Shown here: one piece after another, positions 1 through 12,105 of the stretch
Position numbering within the stretch: the first letter of the stretch is position 1
Layout of the letters: each line of letters starts with the position of its first letter
Assembly (NCBI GenBank): GCA_029945375.1
Contig: CM057065.1
Location: forward strand, 2,108,001-2,172,000
Direction of reading: 5' to 3'
DNA from: Agaricus subrufescens
Taxonomy: Eukaryota; Basidiomycota; Agaricomycetes; Agaricales; Agaricaceae
DNA: 64,000 bases
Notes under the pieces: model-generated
The model's input: the letters and a program-made list of their open reading frames with translations, nothing else
Told to the model about the DNA's origin: nothing
Databases searched by the model: none
Position numbers and translations under genes: made by a program

Positions 1-1264
1 TAACACAAGTGTACGATCAAGATCTGGGGTGTAAGGTGGAGGCACTATGCCGGGTGGCGCAGGAAACATCAAAGGTAGAATTATTGGAAATACGCCATGT
101 ATATCACGAAAGTCTGGCTTGCCAATAGGAAAATACGTTGAAACGGGCATCGATCGATCGGGACGAAGAGTGAATGGTCTTTGGCGAGAGATAGAAACTT
201 TGTCATTGGAATGCGGTGGGCGTGCGTGTAGATGATCCGAAGTAGTGCGATCTGACTTTGTAGATGATCTCAAAGAGGAAAGCTGGTGTTTCGGTTCTGA
301 TTTCACAGATGTCCTTGAGGATGGAAGTGAAAGCTTTGACTGCTGCTTCTGCGTTGTCGTAGGTTTGAATGGCAGAGGCATGCCTACAGGCGGGAAAGGC
401 GATGCTGACATCGCGAATCCGTTCATGGACATAGACATCGCCCAAAACACTGGATCGAAGCCTACGTCCATGAGGGCGAACGGCTCCTGCGTTGTTGAAA
501 TGGGTTGACCAATGAAAAAATCCTGCGCAGGTACAGGCGGAGGAAATGAGGTTGGGTCAAATGAATAAGTAGAGGGCCCAGAAGAAGGTAGGGCTGCAGA
601 ATCTGGGAATCGTGAGTGCCTGGGGAAAGGCGGTGTCGCATTCGGGCATGAAGTGGATCCTAGAACACTAGGAGTCTTGGAGGTGGTCGTGTCTTTGAGA
701 ATAGCGGGGTGATCTGGTAACGCTGTACGTTCATTACTAGGTTTATGATTATGCTTGAGTTTCTTTGTAGGCGGGCCAATCTTGGGGGGAGGTAGCTTCT
801 CTGGTGGGTTTACAAGCTGTTGTTGTGCATCGCTTTCGCGCTTCACGTTGTCTACTGCAATTTCGACGACAATGCTTGCGGAGTTCGGCTGATCTCCGGC
901 GCTACAGGGAGCACCATTTGAAGGCGATGATGAGGGCGCTCGCTTGCGCTTCCGGTCATGTGTATGCTGTCGTAGATCTAGAAAAAAATTGTCACTCTGT
1001 GTCATAAGCTAGCACAAGCATTTTACCTTGACTGTATTTCTTGAGAGTTTGCGCAGATGATCTAGAAAGATTCAGACGCGCCACATTTGAAAGAAGGGTG
1101 CCCGGACGCGGCGAGAGTCGGGGGGTAGTATCGGGCTCTTCTGAGAGGATAGGGTAGGGCGAGGGTGTCTCGATGAGTTCCGTAATGACCTCGGATTCGG
1201 AGTCGTCGTCTAAGAGGATGGGCGAGTCTTGAGTACCCTGCCCGGAGAGAATCATCGAGTACAT
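1..1264 (-). CDS. Large intrinsically disordered, probably nuclear protein (5' part, runs off left edge)
   Basis: I do not recognise a family. The model starts at the ATG at 1264, which has an in-frame TGA directly upstream. It has a 49-base intron at 978-1026 (GTAAAA...TTCTAG) and then stays open to base 1, giving about 405 residues in the window. The protein is rich in Pro, Ser and Thr, with no predicted fold or membrane segment. Near residue 15 there is SPILLDDDSESE, a hydrophobic core followed by acidic residues, which resembles a SUMO-interacting motif. Just after the intron a basic DRKRKRAP stretch could be a nuclear localisation signal. Long proline-rich segments follow, for example PPPKIGPPTKK. 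A nuclear regulatory or scaffold role is inference only. An open frame at 1335-1556 upstream cannot be spliced to it in phase. Confidence 0.55.
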
Positions 1265-4203
1265 TCAAAGAAGGCCTGGGAATTTCAAACCTAAACGACT
1301 TTATTAGACATGTGACAGAAAACATTTCAGTGAATCAGCGCTCACCAAAATATCCGACAGCGTGCTTGTCCTGAGGCAGAACTGAAGCGAATGGCCAGCT
1401 GAAAACGGTTCTTCCTTGTCGTGCTGGTCCAGACCTCATTATCGACGACGATACTAGTGTCGGCTGACTGAGATAATCAAAGGAGGCTGTCCATACGACC
1501 AAAATGTATCCACAGACACCCGTTGCATTGCCTCCACCTATCTGCCCGGCTCCCATTTAGAGTGCTCAAAGTCTCGGCTGTGCAGGACGATCCAAGCAGA
1601 TCTGAAACACGAAGCTCCCATTTTCTTGCTCATCTACTACATATCACCGCTCATACTCACCAACTGCCATAGTTATACTATGTGCAAAGACAGGCATACC
1701 TTGATATCAAGATGGTCGCTCATCAGAAGGGCCAACTCCGAAGTTTTCTCTGTTGAATGCTCCAGCTACAGCACTGCCCGAGCAGAAGACCACATAGAAG
1801 TATATACCATGTCGGCTATCGGACTATTTTCACTAACGGAGATGCCATGCACAAAGCCAGCCGCATAAATTGCATGAGCGGCCCATAGATTCTGCAACGA
1901 GCATAATGAACTCAATATCCTATACCAGGGCCAGGTTCCAGTAGGTAACACCAAGTTACGGGTTCCAACAGACCTTCAATTAATTGGAGTAATTGGAAAG
2001 GCAATATATATTCCCCTCCCGGCCGAACAAACCCTGGACGTGAGCGTTCACGTCTCGTAATAGATAAACCACAAGGTTTTTTCCATCACGTAGCCATCTT
2101 TATCATAACTATGACATAACTGATAATAGAACCGTATTGTATCATTGTTGAATTGATTCGGTCTGGGAGAATGAGGGCATGACACCCAACGGTTCAAATG
2201 CTCCTTGTTTGGTTGTAGCCTTGTAGGTAAAAAGATACGTGTTCGACATTTCTCGCGCATCGGCTTTACGCAATCCCAAACTCAAATGTTAGACGTTTAG
2301 TCACTGACTAACCACTGACTTTTCTCTAAAAACAGGAATGATGTCACCTTCTGTCACAAATCATGCTTCCTTCATCATTGGTACATAATCGCACCCTTCA
2401 ACGTATTACTCATTTCTTTAGCCTTCTCTTCGCATTCTGGTAATAAAACCATTACATCTGGTCTATGTTTCTAAAATCTTATACCCAAATTCCTGCAGAT
2501 ACGCCCACGAAAACCTCCAAATCTAACTGTGTGACATTATGTACTAGAGCGCTGGCGAGGCAGTCTACTTGAGGTGCCTGGCTATAATTTTCCAAACTCT
2601 AAATAATAGCGCGCTTGTACCAATAAGGTTAGAGGTAGGGGTACCAGGGGATGTTGGTGAGAAACTGTTTTTCGGTCTTTCTAGATTTCCGGTGGCTTAC
2701 TATGGGAAAGACCCTGGAGTGTGAGGGAATATAGTAAGTCTATATACCCTTTCGAACAGTTTTTTTTTAAACCGCAAATGCGCTCACATGCCGGCTGAGA
2801 AAAGATGAAATTGGGTTGAGAGGCATTGTCTTGTTCTCGATACCTCTTTTTTTTCTCGCAGAAGTGAGCCAATTTCCCGGCAAAGGGGGGTGAGTAGGAC
2901 ACAGAGAGGTTTCTGGCCGGTCAGGACATCTTCAAACCTTACCTGATTGTTTAGGTTTAGCGGATCCCAATTATCACACCCCACTTGGACATTGTATCCG
3001 TGCACAAAGGGGCTGATAACGAACAGACCGCCGATAACAAAATGCCAAGACTTATGTCGAAAACGAAGTAGGCATGTATCCCCTTTGTATGATCATCTGC
3101 CGAGAGGCAAGGGCGCCACAATATTTATAAGTAGGTAAAAGCCGCTAAAAGACATACATCATCATCTGCCAGAAGGATTAGATCAATCATTGTGAGAAGC
3201 ATGGTTCACACATGATCCATAAATTATTCTAACCCGCGGCGAATGAGTCAAAACAAAAACCATGACCAGTGTGTGACTCTGCTTATTGGGCAGGTCCAGA
3301 TATCGAAGGCGGAAGCGTTGCTGAGAGGGTCGAGACATTATTCTACCCCTTCATTGCCTTCAAAGTTCAGGGGCCTAGAGCTTGTAATTGAATTCCAAAG
3401 TCTGAGTCTATAGAACCGGCGAATAGGAACCAGGCGGTGCGTAAAACGCTGAGTATCTGTTGGTAACAGTGCACTCTAGGGGCTGAAGATCGTCAAAAAC
3501 CCGCGGACATGGCAATATTGTTACATATTTTTATCCCAATTAAGGGACCCTGATCAAGGCAGGGCTTCAAGTTCCTATCATTTATAGCTTAACCTAACGG
3601 CGGGCCTCGACCCTTTGCGCGATAGATGTTGTTCTAACCCATTAGTCACTCAACTATGAGAAAAGTTTATACCTCGAGTTTTTCACTGAGTATAAGTAAT
3701 CTCGTGCATCGCGTCTTCAAAGCCAAAAGCGTATCATGACCTTGCTACGTCAATTGGCAAAACGGCGTTAATTTACCGCGGCAACTGCGGCACATGCCGC
3801 AGGGAAATGTTTTCCTCTTTTGTTTGGTACAATGGAGATATCTGCCCTTCTTTAACTATACCCTGCGGAGTGTCGAGGACTCGAGGTATAGTTATGAGCA
3901 GCCTTCCTTATGCTTGTGCAAGCCTATTGAAAGATTAACAACGACGGACCGAGTGCCAGACCCTGAGCCCAGATCCGGGAGCTAAAAAAGAAACGGTTAT
4001 CGCCAAGCTATATAGACCCAGAAAGGATTTCGTAACACGGGTTTCAACAGGTATAAGGCATATTCGAGGTGGCATATATAGTTGATTTTATGCTGAGCCT
4101 TCGAGGAAAGGGATTTCAGTTCAAATTCATTCCAACGGCCCACTAGTGTAGCGTCACCCTGTTATCTTTGGATCAGCGAGCAGATGGTATGTAAAGAAGT
4201 AAC
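1265..4203. other. Gene-poor stretch, no supported gene
   Basis: Only short open frames of 60-90 codons occur here on either strand, with no recognisable protein family and no chain of splice-compatible exons. One frame at 1335-1556 (-) codes for 73 residues with a hydrophobic middle, but it has no partner exon. The sequence is AT-leaning and looks like intergenic DNA or decayed repeats. Confidence 0.5.
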
Positions 4204-4855
4204 GGCGTGGGTAGTGAAGCGCGGGCTCGGCTCGGCTCAAAAGCCCGGGCTTGGGCTCGGCTTTGTAGGGCTCGGGCTTTCAAAAATGCTGAGCCGAGCC
4301 CGCCAGGTGGGCTTGGGCTCGGCTGGGCTCGGCTCGGGCCTGAGCCCGGGCTTGTGAGGGGGCGAGCTGATTTTTTTGAGGCCTCCAAATCTGCTTGGTC
4401 GGTCCAGTTTTCACTTATTCATAAGTAATTCTCATCATTTCTGGGCATGTTCTAATACCTTTCATCGTGGTAGGGGCAAAGTGTGTCGTCAACAATTGTG
4501 GGGGAGTCAGTCTTATGCCTTTCCCACGACCATTAGAATCCAGGATGGGCAGTGCGGACGGCATTTTGATGAGAAGTAGTGGGATCGGCAACATCATCGG
4601 CACTATCTAAGCTTTCTGAATGGTTGCCGATCCCACTGAGCACTGGCAGCTGCAGCTGCAATCAATGCCATAGGTTCAAGCTCCGCTCCGGGATGAAGCC
4701 CGGGCTCAGGCCCTGGGCTCGGGCCTGCTCATATCCCAAGCCGAGCCCTGAGCCCTCTCGGGCCCTCCTGCGGGCTCGGCTCGGCTCGGCCTCAGCGGGC
4801 GGGCTTGGGCTCGGCTCAGGCTTCAGGCCCGAGCCCGCACTTCACTAGGCGTGGG
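4204..4855. mobile_element. Non-autonomous hAT-type element (MITE-like), 636 bp, with 8-bp target duplication
   Basis: The element spans 4212-4847. Its left end is TAGTGAAGCGCGGGCTCGG and its right end, read inverted, is TAGTGAAGTGCGGGCTCGG, so the terminal repeats match at 18 of 19 positions. Both ends are flanked by a perfect direct repeat GGCGTGGG (4204-4211 and 4848-4855). An 8-bp duplication together with ends of the form TAGTG is the signature of hAT-superfamily transposition. Subterminal zones are built from GGGCTC/GGCTC sub-repeats, very GC-rich against an AT-richer background. The centre (about 4390-4670) is of ordinary composition and carries a perfect 15-bp hairpin. No transposase is encoded, so movement would need a partner element elsewhere. 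The open frames inside are by-products of the repeats. Confidence 0.88.
4578..4637. repeat. Perfect 15-bp inverted repeat inside the hAT-type element
   Basis: AGTGGGATCGGCAAC at 4578-4592 is exactly complementary to GTTGCCGATCCCACT at 4623-4637, separated by 30 bases. It lies in the internal, non-GGGCTC part of the element, off-centre. It could be the remnant of an internal terminal-repeat pair from a nested insertion, or a structural hairpin of the element. Confidence 0.8.
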
Positions 4856-6100
4856 TGTGTGTGTGATATATCCTGATATACATCGTCAGGACAAGGAACT
4901 ATTTACTTGGGCAATATGTACCCTCGCGGACTTTTATGTCTCTGATCATAAATCGGGATTTGCTAAGCAGGCTCTTGATTTATCATACGACAGTGATAAC
5001 TTGTAAAGCAATATAATAGACATCTAGAAGATTTAGAGGGACGCAGTGGGCGCCAGGGAAGATGCTGCATCATCGGAGAGTCCACCCTTTGACATTGCAT
5101 GTGCTTTTTGGAGAGATTGAAAGGCGCGGGACAGTTACGAGGACAATCTGGAGAAGGTGAACCGAAATGTTGTCAGCAAAGTCTGCTGACAATCTTGGCA
5201 ATATTGAACATGTGTTACTAGGAACTTGTCAATTATATCGTGAGTTCTCGAAGCGTGCCAGGAGCAATGAGGACGAAGCACGCACAAGGACAAATGACTC
5301 GGACTTATTGACTCCGGAAACAGTGTAATATACGTACAGTCAGAGCATAATGTTACGATATCCTTAAGGGGTGTGGCAACAATCTAAGTTATGGAATCTT
5401 CCTGGCCCATACGGAGTACCTGAGGAAGAGAGACAAGCTGCAAACTCAACAACTAGACATCCTTGCATCCCTTCTATTGGACGGGAAAGGCGAGGTCGCC
5501 AAAAACCGCCTGCATAGAAAGTTGATGTGTTCCCATGAGGTGACATGTGACGCCCATAACGTCGAAGAAAGATGCCCGGTTTGCGAGCGGCTAAAGAGAA
5601 GAAAACCGAGTTGGATTTAATCGCCAGCATAAAGCGCGACCGTAGGCAGGGCTTGGAACCGAGCAGTTGCGATGGGCCGCGGGGGATCAGCGCGACTAGC
5701 AGCGAGCTGACAAAGCCCCCGCTTGCCGATCAGATTCAATCTCAGATCACCGGAAATACGCCACTGTCCTGCATCCCCAGAGGAGCCCCAGGCTCGAGAC
5801 CACTGCTGCCCAGCATGGCTGGGGGTCGGTTCCTGGCCCAGTTGGATGGTACCAGGAGACCCAGCCGTCAGGATATGGCCCTAGATTCCCTGGTGTTCAG
5901 GATCCAAACAGTCGACCGGCACGCATACTTTCCAGCAACCACCGTGTCTGCATTTTTTCGGCCCGGAGATAGAGCGTAATATCTGTTCACGTCAAACAGC
6001 GGTGCAGTCGGTCGGATATGCTTAAAAGCCAGCCATCTTTATCTTCCGTCCAATTCCTTCCCGTCTCTCCACAAACCCCTCCCGTCCCCCTCCTTTCGCG
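4856..6100. other. Intergenic region upstream of the MFS gene
   Basis: No supported gene. A 135-codon open frame at 5572-5979 (+) starts with an ATG but matches no family I know and has unremarkable composition, so I treat it as chance. The last part, about 6010-6100, is pyrimidine-rich with a TTAAAAG-type AT box and reads like the core promoter and leader of the MFS gene. Confidence 0.5.
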
Positions 6101-8499
6101 ATGACAACCCACTCGCGGCCACAGACGACCAACTCGAGTATTGCATCCTCGCATACTCAGCTTCCTCATGAATCCCAACCTCTCCCTGACGCTCCCAAGC
6201 GAAATTCGCTAGTGGTATCACCACCTAGTAAACACTATCCTCCAAAACCGGAGGAGAAAAAAACAGCGGCAGCAGAAGACGAGATGCTAGACTGGGAAGA
6301 CGATCCAGAAAATCCAAGAAATTGGACTTGGGGGAAAAAGTGGCGAGTGGTCTCAGTTGTAAGTACCATTCATCGTTTGGGATCCCCCCTCCCAGGTCTC
6401 GTCCCCCATCAACTTTGACTGATGATCATCAGGTTTCCCTTTATACATTTTGTTCTCCGTTGGCCAGTTCCATGATGGCCCCTGGTTTGCCAGAAGTGGG
6501 CAGAAATTATGGCATCTCCAGTCCGACAATAATCGCATTAACGCTGTCAATATTCCTTTTCTCGTTCGCGATCGGAGTATGTGATTGTCCTTCCGCCGCA
6601 AAAACACCAACGCAGGGTCTAATCAACATCACTTTTACCAGCCGCTAGTCTTTGCTCCTTTGTCAGAGATGTATGGGAGGACCTGGGTGTGTAATAATCT
6701 GTGCCATGGCGTATCTCCACAGTTTCTCACCGGATAGCTTCCTGTCAATCAAGGTCCTCCACATCGCCAATCTATTCACAATGGTATTCAGTTTAGGGTG
6801 TGCGTTCTCACCTAACGTGGGATCATTGATCGCCTTTAGGTTCCTCTGTACGCATTCCATAAGCTTCTGCGGGATTACTGCTCATGGAGTATGTCTTTGA
6901 CTTAGCCGGTTTTTCTGGAAGCTCGCCAATTGCTATCGGTGGCGGTTCTGTTAGCGATGTTTTTGCCGAACGTGATCGTGCCAATGCAATGGCGATTTTC
7001 ACATTGGGACCCTTAGTTGGTTCGTATATGCGCATCCATGATCTCACCTGGGTTATTCACATCTTCCAAAGGCCCTGTTGTCGGGCCCATAGCTGGTGGC
7101 TTTATCGCAGATGCTATCGGTATCAAATGGGTGTTCATTGTCATCGCATGTATGCTCACTTTTTTCTGTGCAAGAGGACGAGTTGACGAATATTATTGAT
7201 CAGGTGTATGCGGGTTTGCTTCTTTGGTGGGCCTCCCTATATTACGGGAAACTTACGCTCCTGTCATCCGCATGAGGCGAGCGGCTCGTGCAGGGGACCC
7301 TGAAGCTACTCAAAAATATCACCCGGTATTGGACCAAGCCGGTGGCAGTATACTCAGGCTTCTCTGGATAAACCTCAAACGACCAGTTATAATGCTCTTC
7401 ACGAGCTTCATTTGCTTCATCCTGAGTTTATACATGGCATTGTAAGTCCCGATCACTTCAAATAGTGCCACAAAGTACTGATTATATGCAAAAGCTTATA
7501 CGGAATTTTCTACCTCATGTTCTCAACGTTTGCCGACTTCTTTTCCAGGGCATATGGTTTCAGCGCAGGTGTTGGAGGCTTAGCCTATTTAGGCCTCGGT
7601 GTTGGATTTTTCTTGGCCACCCTTGCTGGTGGCAGACTGGCTGGTCATGTTTATACATGGGTGCGTCCTTGACTGCGGCCTTCTGGTATTCTCAAGCCCT
7701 TTAATGATACAATATAATTTAGCTGACTATGAAGAATGGCGGAATCGGAAAACCAGAAATGCGTATCCCTGCTCTATTCTTTGGTTCTTTCTTTATTCCT
7801 GTTGGCCTCTTGTAAGTGACCTGTCTTGGTTATGTGTTTCTCTTCTTGACAATGGTCGTAGCTGGTATGGTTGGTCTGCTCAGGCAAGAATACACTGGAT
7901 CATGCCCATCATTGGATCAGGCTTTTTCGGTTTTGGTACGTCACTTAGATTTGGAATCGAAAGCCTAATTAATGGACATTACCTCTAGGCATGATGATGG
8001 CGTTGTAAGTACCCTAAACGATTGGTTTGAAAGCGCCTTGTCCTCATTGTCACTTTACGTATAGCCTGCCAATCCAACTTTACCTAGTCGACACCTTCAA
8101 GTATGCTGCTAGTGCCCTGGCTGCAGCCTCTGTGCGTATTCTTCAAGCCGCCGATGTCTGCGAATGTCTGATGATGATTATGATTTTTAGCTTTTCCGTT
8201 CACTACTTGGCTTCGCCTTCCCTCTCTTTGGTGAACAAATGTTCGCAGCCATGGGTGAAGGCGGTGGTAATTCCGTACGTTTACTCTGTCTCCTGCACCG
8301 TGCATTTTCTGATCCTGCTTTCTTGCAGTTGTTGGCCGGTCTTTCGATCGTTCTCGGTATACCCTTTCCTGTGTTCATATATTTCAAGGGGGAAATGCTG
8401 CGTGCCAGGAATCCACTTACGGCTGACTCGGTGAAACGTGCGACTGTTGTACACCAACAGCCGAAGGCCTTGCAAGACGAAGAAAAAGCCCAAGCATAA
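6101..8499 (+). CDS. MFS transporter, DHA1 (drug:H+ antiporter) type
   Basis: Predicted 12-helix plasma-membrane proton antiporter of 545 residues. I read 14 exons: 6101-6358, 6433-6576, 6642-6686, 6754-6847, 6906-7019, 7072-7149, 7204-7441, 7495-7660, 7723-7811, 7862-7935, 7989-8004, 8065-8131, 8191-8274 and 8329-8499. Together they give one open frame. The N-terminus is a charged cytosolic tail ending in ENPRNWTWGKKW, the usual lead-in to helix 1. The loop 2-3 motif is PLVFAPLSEMYGRTW. Helix 5 carries the antiporter motif C as GPLVGPVVGPIAGGF. The central loop has LRETYAP. Helix 7 onward has YGFSAGVGGLAYLG. The family exports drugs, toxins, polyamines or metabolites; the substrate here cannot be read from sequence. 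Exon 11 is only 16 bases. The intron count is high but every junction keeps frame. Confidence 0.93.
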
Positions 8500-10133
8500 G
8501 ATCATGTCCGCTTTCACAGTACGAGACATGCACAATGGATGGATGCCTAGATTTCTAGAATGAGGAAGTATGAGACTCACGATATATCGATACCAAACAC
8601 GAGGCTCCCTGGGAGGGGCTAGTGGAGATATTGTTTGCCGTCCCTGTGCTGTAATACCAAACCTGGGTATCATAGCATAAGGCCCTGGAACGGTATCACC
8701 TAATGTGCTGACCACAACGAGTGGACGTAAAAGTTGAACGGGACTTGGTGTGACTACGGTGATTTTAATGCATAATGATATACCTTCTTTGGACGGACAT
8801 TGGAATGGTGCGCTTAGGAGACACATCAAGGAATAGAACTGTATGATACGTAGTCGTAGTGTTAGCTGGGAATACATGGGTGGAGCAGCGTACGCTTATG
8901 CTTGATTGAATGTATGCTTTGGGCAGTGGAACTCCCTTTATCGGATCTTACATGTGTGAATTCTCGGGCTGATTGAGTATCTCTCCCCGAGTCTTTGGAT
9001 TTCCCAGAGTTGATATGAGAAACGTACACACGCAGCCGCTGAAGCCGCTCTCTGTTGAAATCAGAGTTACCTTGGAAGCTGAAGTACTGATTATATGAAC
9101 ATGAAATGATTTACTTCACACCACTAACACACACTACCCACGTTCTTTCCCTATATATAGGCTCGGTAATCTTTTCGCTTCTAAGTGAGATCATTCCCGA
9201 GTCGGACATCATCTAAACATCATCTAAACTAAGCTAAGCGAGAGGTATGTATATCTACATACTAAAGATCGGGACCGTCGAGCTGGTCTGGATTTTTTGT
9301 CATGGGCGAGGTCTCCAAAAAAAACAATAAATCAAGATTACAACTCACGAGTGTTGCCTACTGCATTCTTCTATGGTGTTTGGTCAGTCGTGTCAAGTGG
9401 TAACTTCTTCCGAGCTACAGACAATTGATGCCTCCACGACCCAAAAAAAAATCCTGGTGCATGCGCTACACCGCGGTTGGCGGGCCGTGAGTAATTCCAA
9501 GGGGTTATATGTCTCAACGGCGAAATATATGCTTGCTCACCGAGATCCTGCTAATGTGGCCGTATGACCGGGAGTCACTCACCTAGGTGGGTTGGTCATG
9601 CCACTTGTCTTAAGTGGCCACACTGCCAGGTCTCATGACCGCCGCTGTTTTAATTTTATGATTTGACCGGGTTGATAATAGCTCAGTCTGGTTCTACCGG
9701 TGTACGTATTCTTGTGTTTTTTTTCCAATTAATCTCCATTTGTCGGGTTATTAGAATATCTGGTCACAGAGAACAGCCCAGTGAGTTTGAGGCACAATTG
9801 CAAACCGCCACTGACGTCTGAAACGATTTACGTAGGCCGTATCGGAAGGCTTTGATTCCGAATTTGAGAATTGCAAATTGTTTGTTTTTTTTTTTTTTGT
9901 GTCTGTCTGTGCCTTGTTCATTCTCTGGTATCGTGGCGGGACCGGCTGATTTTCCTTTGTGATAGGAACTTTTTGCGTCATTGCCTTGCTCCCTTGGGAT
10001 ACTTGTGAAAATGATACCATTCGGAAGATCAGAGATTTAAAGTTAAATATATATATACATGATGTTAGTCATCAACTGAAGCTTGATCTGAACTCCGTAT
10101 GTCCAGTGTCTCCTTTTACTTGAATGTGTCGCA
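8500..10133. other. Intergenic region between MFS and ABC genes
   Basis: No supported gene. The longest frame, 198 codons on the minus strand at 8281-8877, overlaps the last MFS exons in antisense and has no family features. A small AT-rich stretch with alternating TA (10040-10060) lies about 80 bases upstream of the ABC gene and may belong to its promoter. Confidence 0.5.
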
Positions 10134-12105
10134 ATGTTGCGACTACGACATGGGTTCAAGGTAACACCCACATTTGTCCGCTATGTATCCACCAAACCTA
10201 TCATATGCATTCCTAAATCTTCTATTCATCTATTCGGTGATCCATCTAACCAACGTCCTATTCTTCGAAATGTCGATTGGACCATTAACGAAGGCGAAGC
10301 TTGGGCAGTACTGTCCGCATCCTCGGGTGATAGCGGTAAAGGTGCCATATTTCAGGTAAGTCCTGAGTTGTCTGTTTGGAACACAATAGCTGATTCAAAG
10401 CTTCAAGACTTTATTAGGACACCTTAGGATCCTCTCCGACCCAAAGAATCCACCTCAACATGGTTTATACCCCTTTCTCGGAAAAAACGTCGATCCATAC
10501 TCGCGCGTTTCTGCTGTCTCCTTCTCCCACAATTCAAACCGCGGCGGCGCCTTTTATGACTACACCGCCCGCTATGGAGCCATACGCGACGAAGATGCTC
10601 TAACTCTCAGAGAAAGTATGTTCCCGGAGAGTATACAAGAAGATAAACCCGATCCACTCGCTGTATCGCCCTCCGACAAACCAAAAGTGAAAAAACGCGT
10701 TTTCGAAGATGTGGTCAAACTTTCCGATGAGGATAAAGCTTTGTTTGATACTCTCGTGAAGGAAATGGATCTAGAGCGTTTGTTGGATTTGCCCCTGATT
10801 GCACTTAGTAATGGGCAGACGAGGAGAGCAAGGATTGCAAGAGCAGTATTGACGAAACCGGAGATTATCTTGTTGGATGAACCCCTGAGTCAGTTTTTCA
10901 CTCCTTTGCTTATTTTTCCTGTATGACTCATTGATTCTGCAGCTGGCCTGGACGTGTCTGCGCGACCCAAACTCCTTAACTTGCTTCAAAAGCTGCATCA
11001 ATCGCGAAAACCGCGTGTTATACTTGGTTTACGGACTCAAGACGATATTCCTGAGTGGGTCACACACATTGCTTTGGTTCAGGATGGTACGGTGCAAGCT
11101 GGTGTGAAAAATGACGTCGTGCCGCTCATTAAGCATGATACGTCATTCCTCGACGCCTCTGGGCCTGGACCGATCGGGGATGGTGCGGGACCCATCGTCC
11201 TCGATTTACGGAATGTCAGTGTTAAGTATGGCGACCGAGTGGTATGTTTTCTTTTATTTGTTTGACAACGACCAGACCTTGATCCAAAATTCAACAGGTA
11301 TTGGATGGTCTACACTGGCAAGTACGCCAAGGTGAACGCTGGCATTTACAAGGCGCAAATGGTACGCCTGGTTCAGAATTTTCCACAACTACTACTTGAA
11401 CTACCCCTAGGTTCTGGTAAAACGACACTGTTATCGCTCATCCTCGGTGATCATCCACAATCCTACATACAACCACATCTTCTTCTTCCCGCACCTCCCC
11501 ACCTATCCATTCCATCTAAATTCGTCCTCAACCATCGTAAACGTATCGCTACTGCACACCTTCGTCAATCCATTGGTGTTGTTTCTCCAGAACTCTTCGA
11601 CGCCTTCCCGCGTCGTCACGGCCCTTCGGGAATGTCGGTGTGGGAAGCAATAGGAACTGGTTTTGAAGGTGTTTTCGTGCCATTACCCGGAAATGGGATT
11701 GGTGCCGATCTTCCTGAACATAAGTCTATACGAGATTGGAGAGAAGAACGTATGTGGGAGGTACTCGAAAATCTAGGACCCTCGGCATGGGAACCATCGG
11801 AATACCCGAGAGAACTGGCTGCGGAGTTTGCACAGAAGAAATTTACGGACTTGAGTGTTGGTGAACAGAGGTTGGTTTTGTTGATGCGAACATTGGTGGG
11901 GAGACCCCCGATTGTGTTGTTGGATGAAGTTTGGAGTGGGATGAGCGAAGAGATGGTTACTACTGCAAAGAAGTACTTGAGGGAAAGAGTTGGGAATGAT
12001 CAGGCTGTTGTTGTTATTACACACTGGGAGGACGAGGTTCCGTGGACACAGGCTGAGGGTTTGAAGAAATTTAGACTGGATGAGGGGAAAGGAGTCTCGG
12101 TATGA
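10134..12105 (+). CDS. Twin-domain ABC ATPase, ModF/PhrA-like, probably mitochondrial
   Basis: A soluble ABC protein of 586 residues with two nucleotide-binding domains and no membrane segments. Five exons: 10134-10355, 10408-10888, 10943-11241, 11298-11361 and 11411-12105. The N-terminus (MLRLRHGFKVTPTFVRYVS) is basic, hydroxylated and free of acidic residues, as in a mitochondrial presequence. NBD1 has a degenerate Walker A (SASSGDSGKGAIFQ, lacking the first Gly and the Ser/Thr after Lys). It is followed by TLLGHLRI, a signature ALSNGQTRRARIARA and Walker B IILLDEPLTGLD. NBD2 is canonical: GANGSGKTTLLSL, signature LSVGEQRLVLL, Walker B IVLLDEVWSGM and a switch His in VVVITHWEDE. This order matches bacterial ModF/PhrA-like proteins and their fungal homologues, whose role is poorly defined. 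It lies convergent to CTP synthase. Confidence 0.88.

Noticed and set aside
1335..1556. 73-codon frame as a 5' exon of the left-edge gene
   Set aside because: Its donor phase does not fit any acceptor leading into the 1264 frame, and a TGA sits in frame directly before that ATG.
5572..5979. 135-codon open frame upstream of the MFS gene
   Set aside because: No family features, no splice partners, ordinary length for chance in this composition.
8281..8877. 198-codon minus-strand frame
   Set aside because: Antisense to the last exons of the MFS gene; no recognisable domain.
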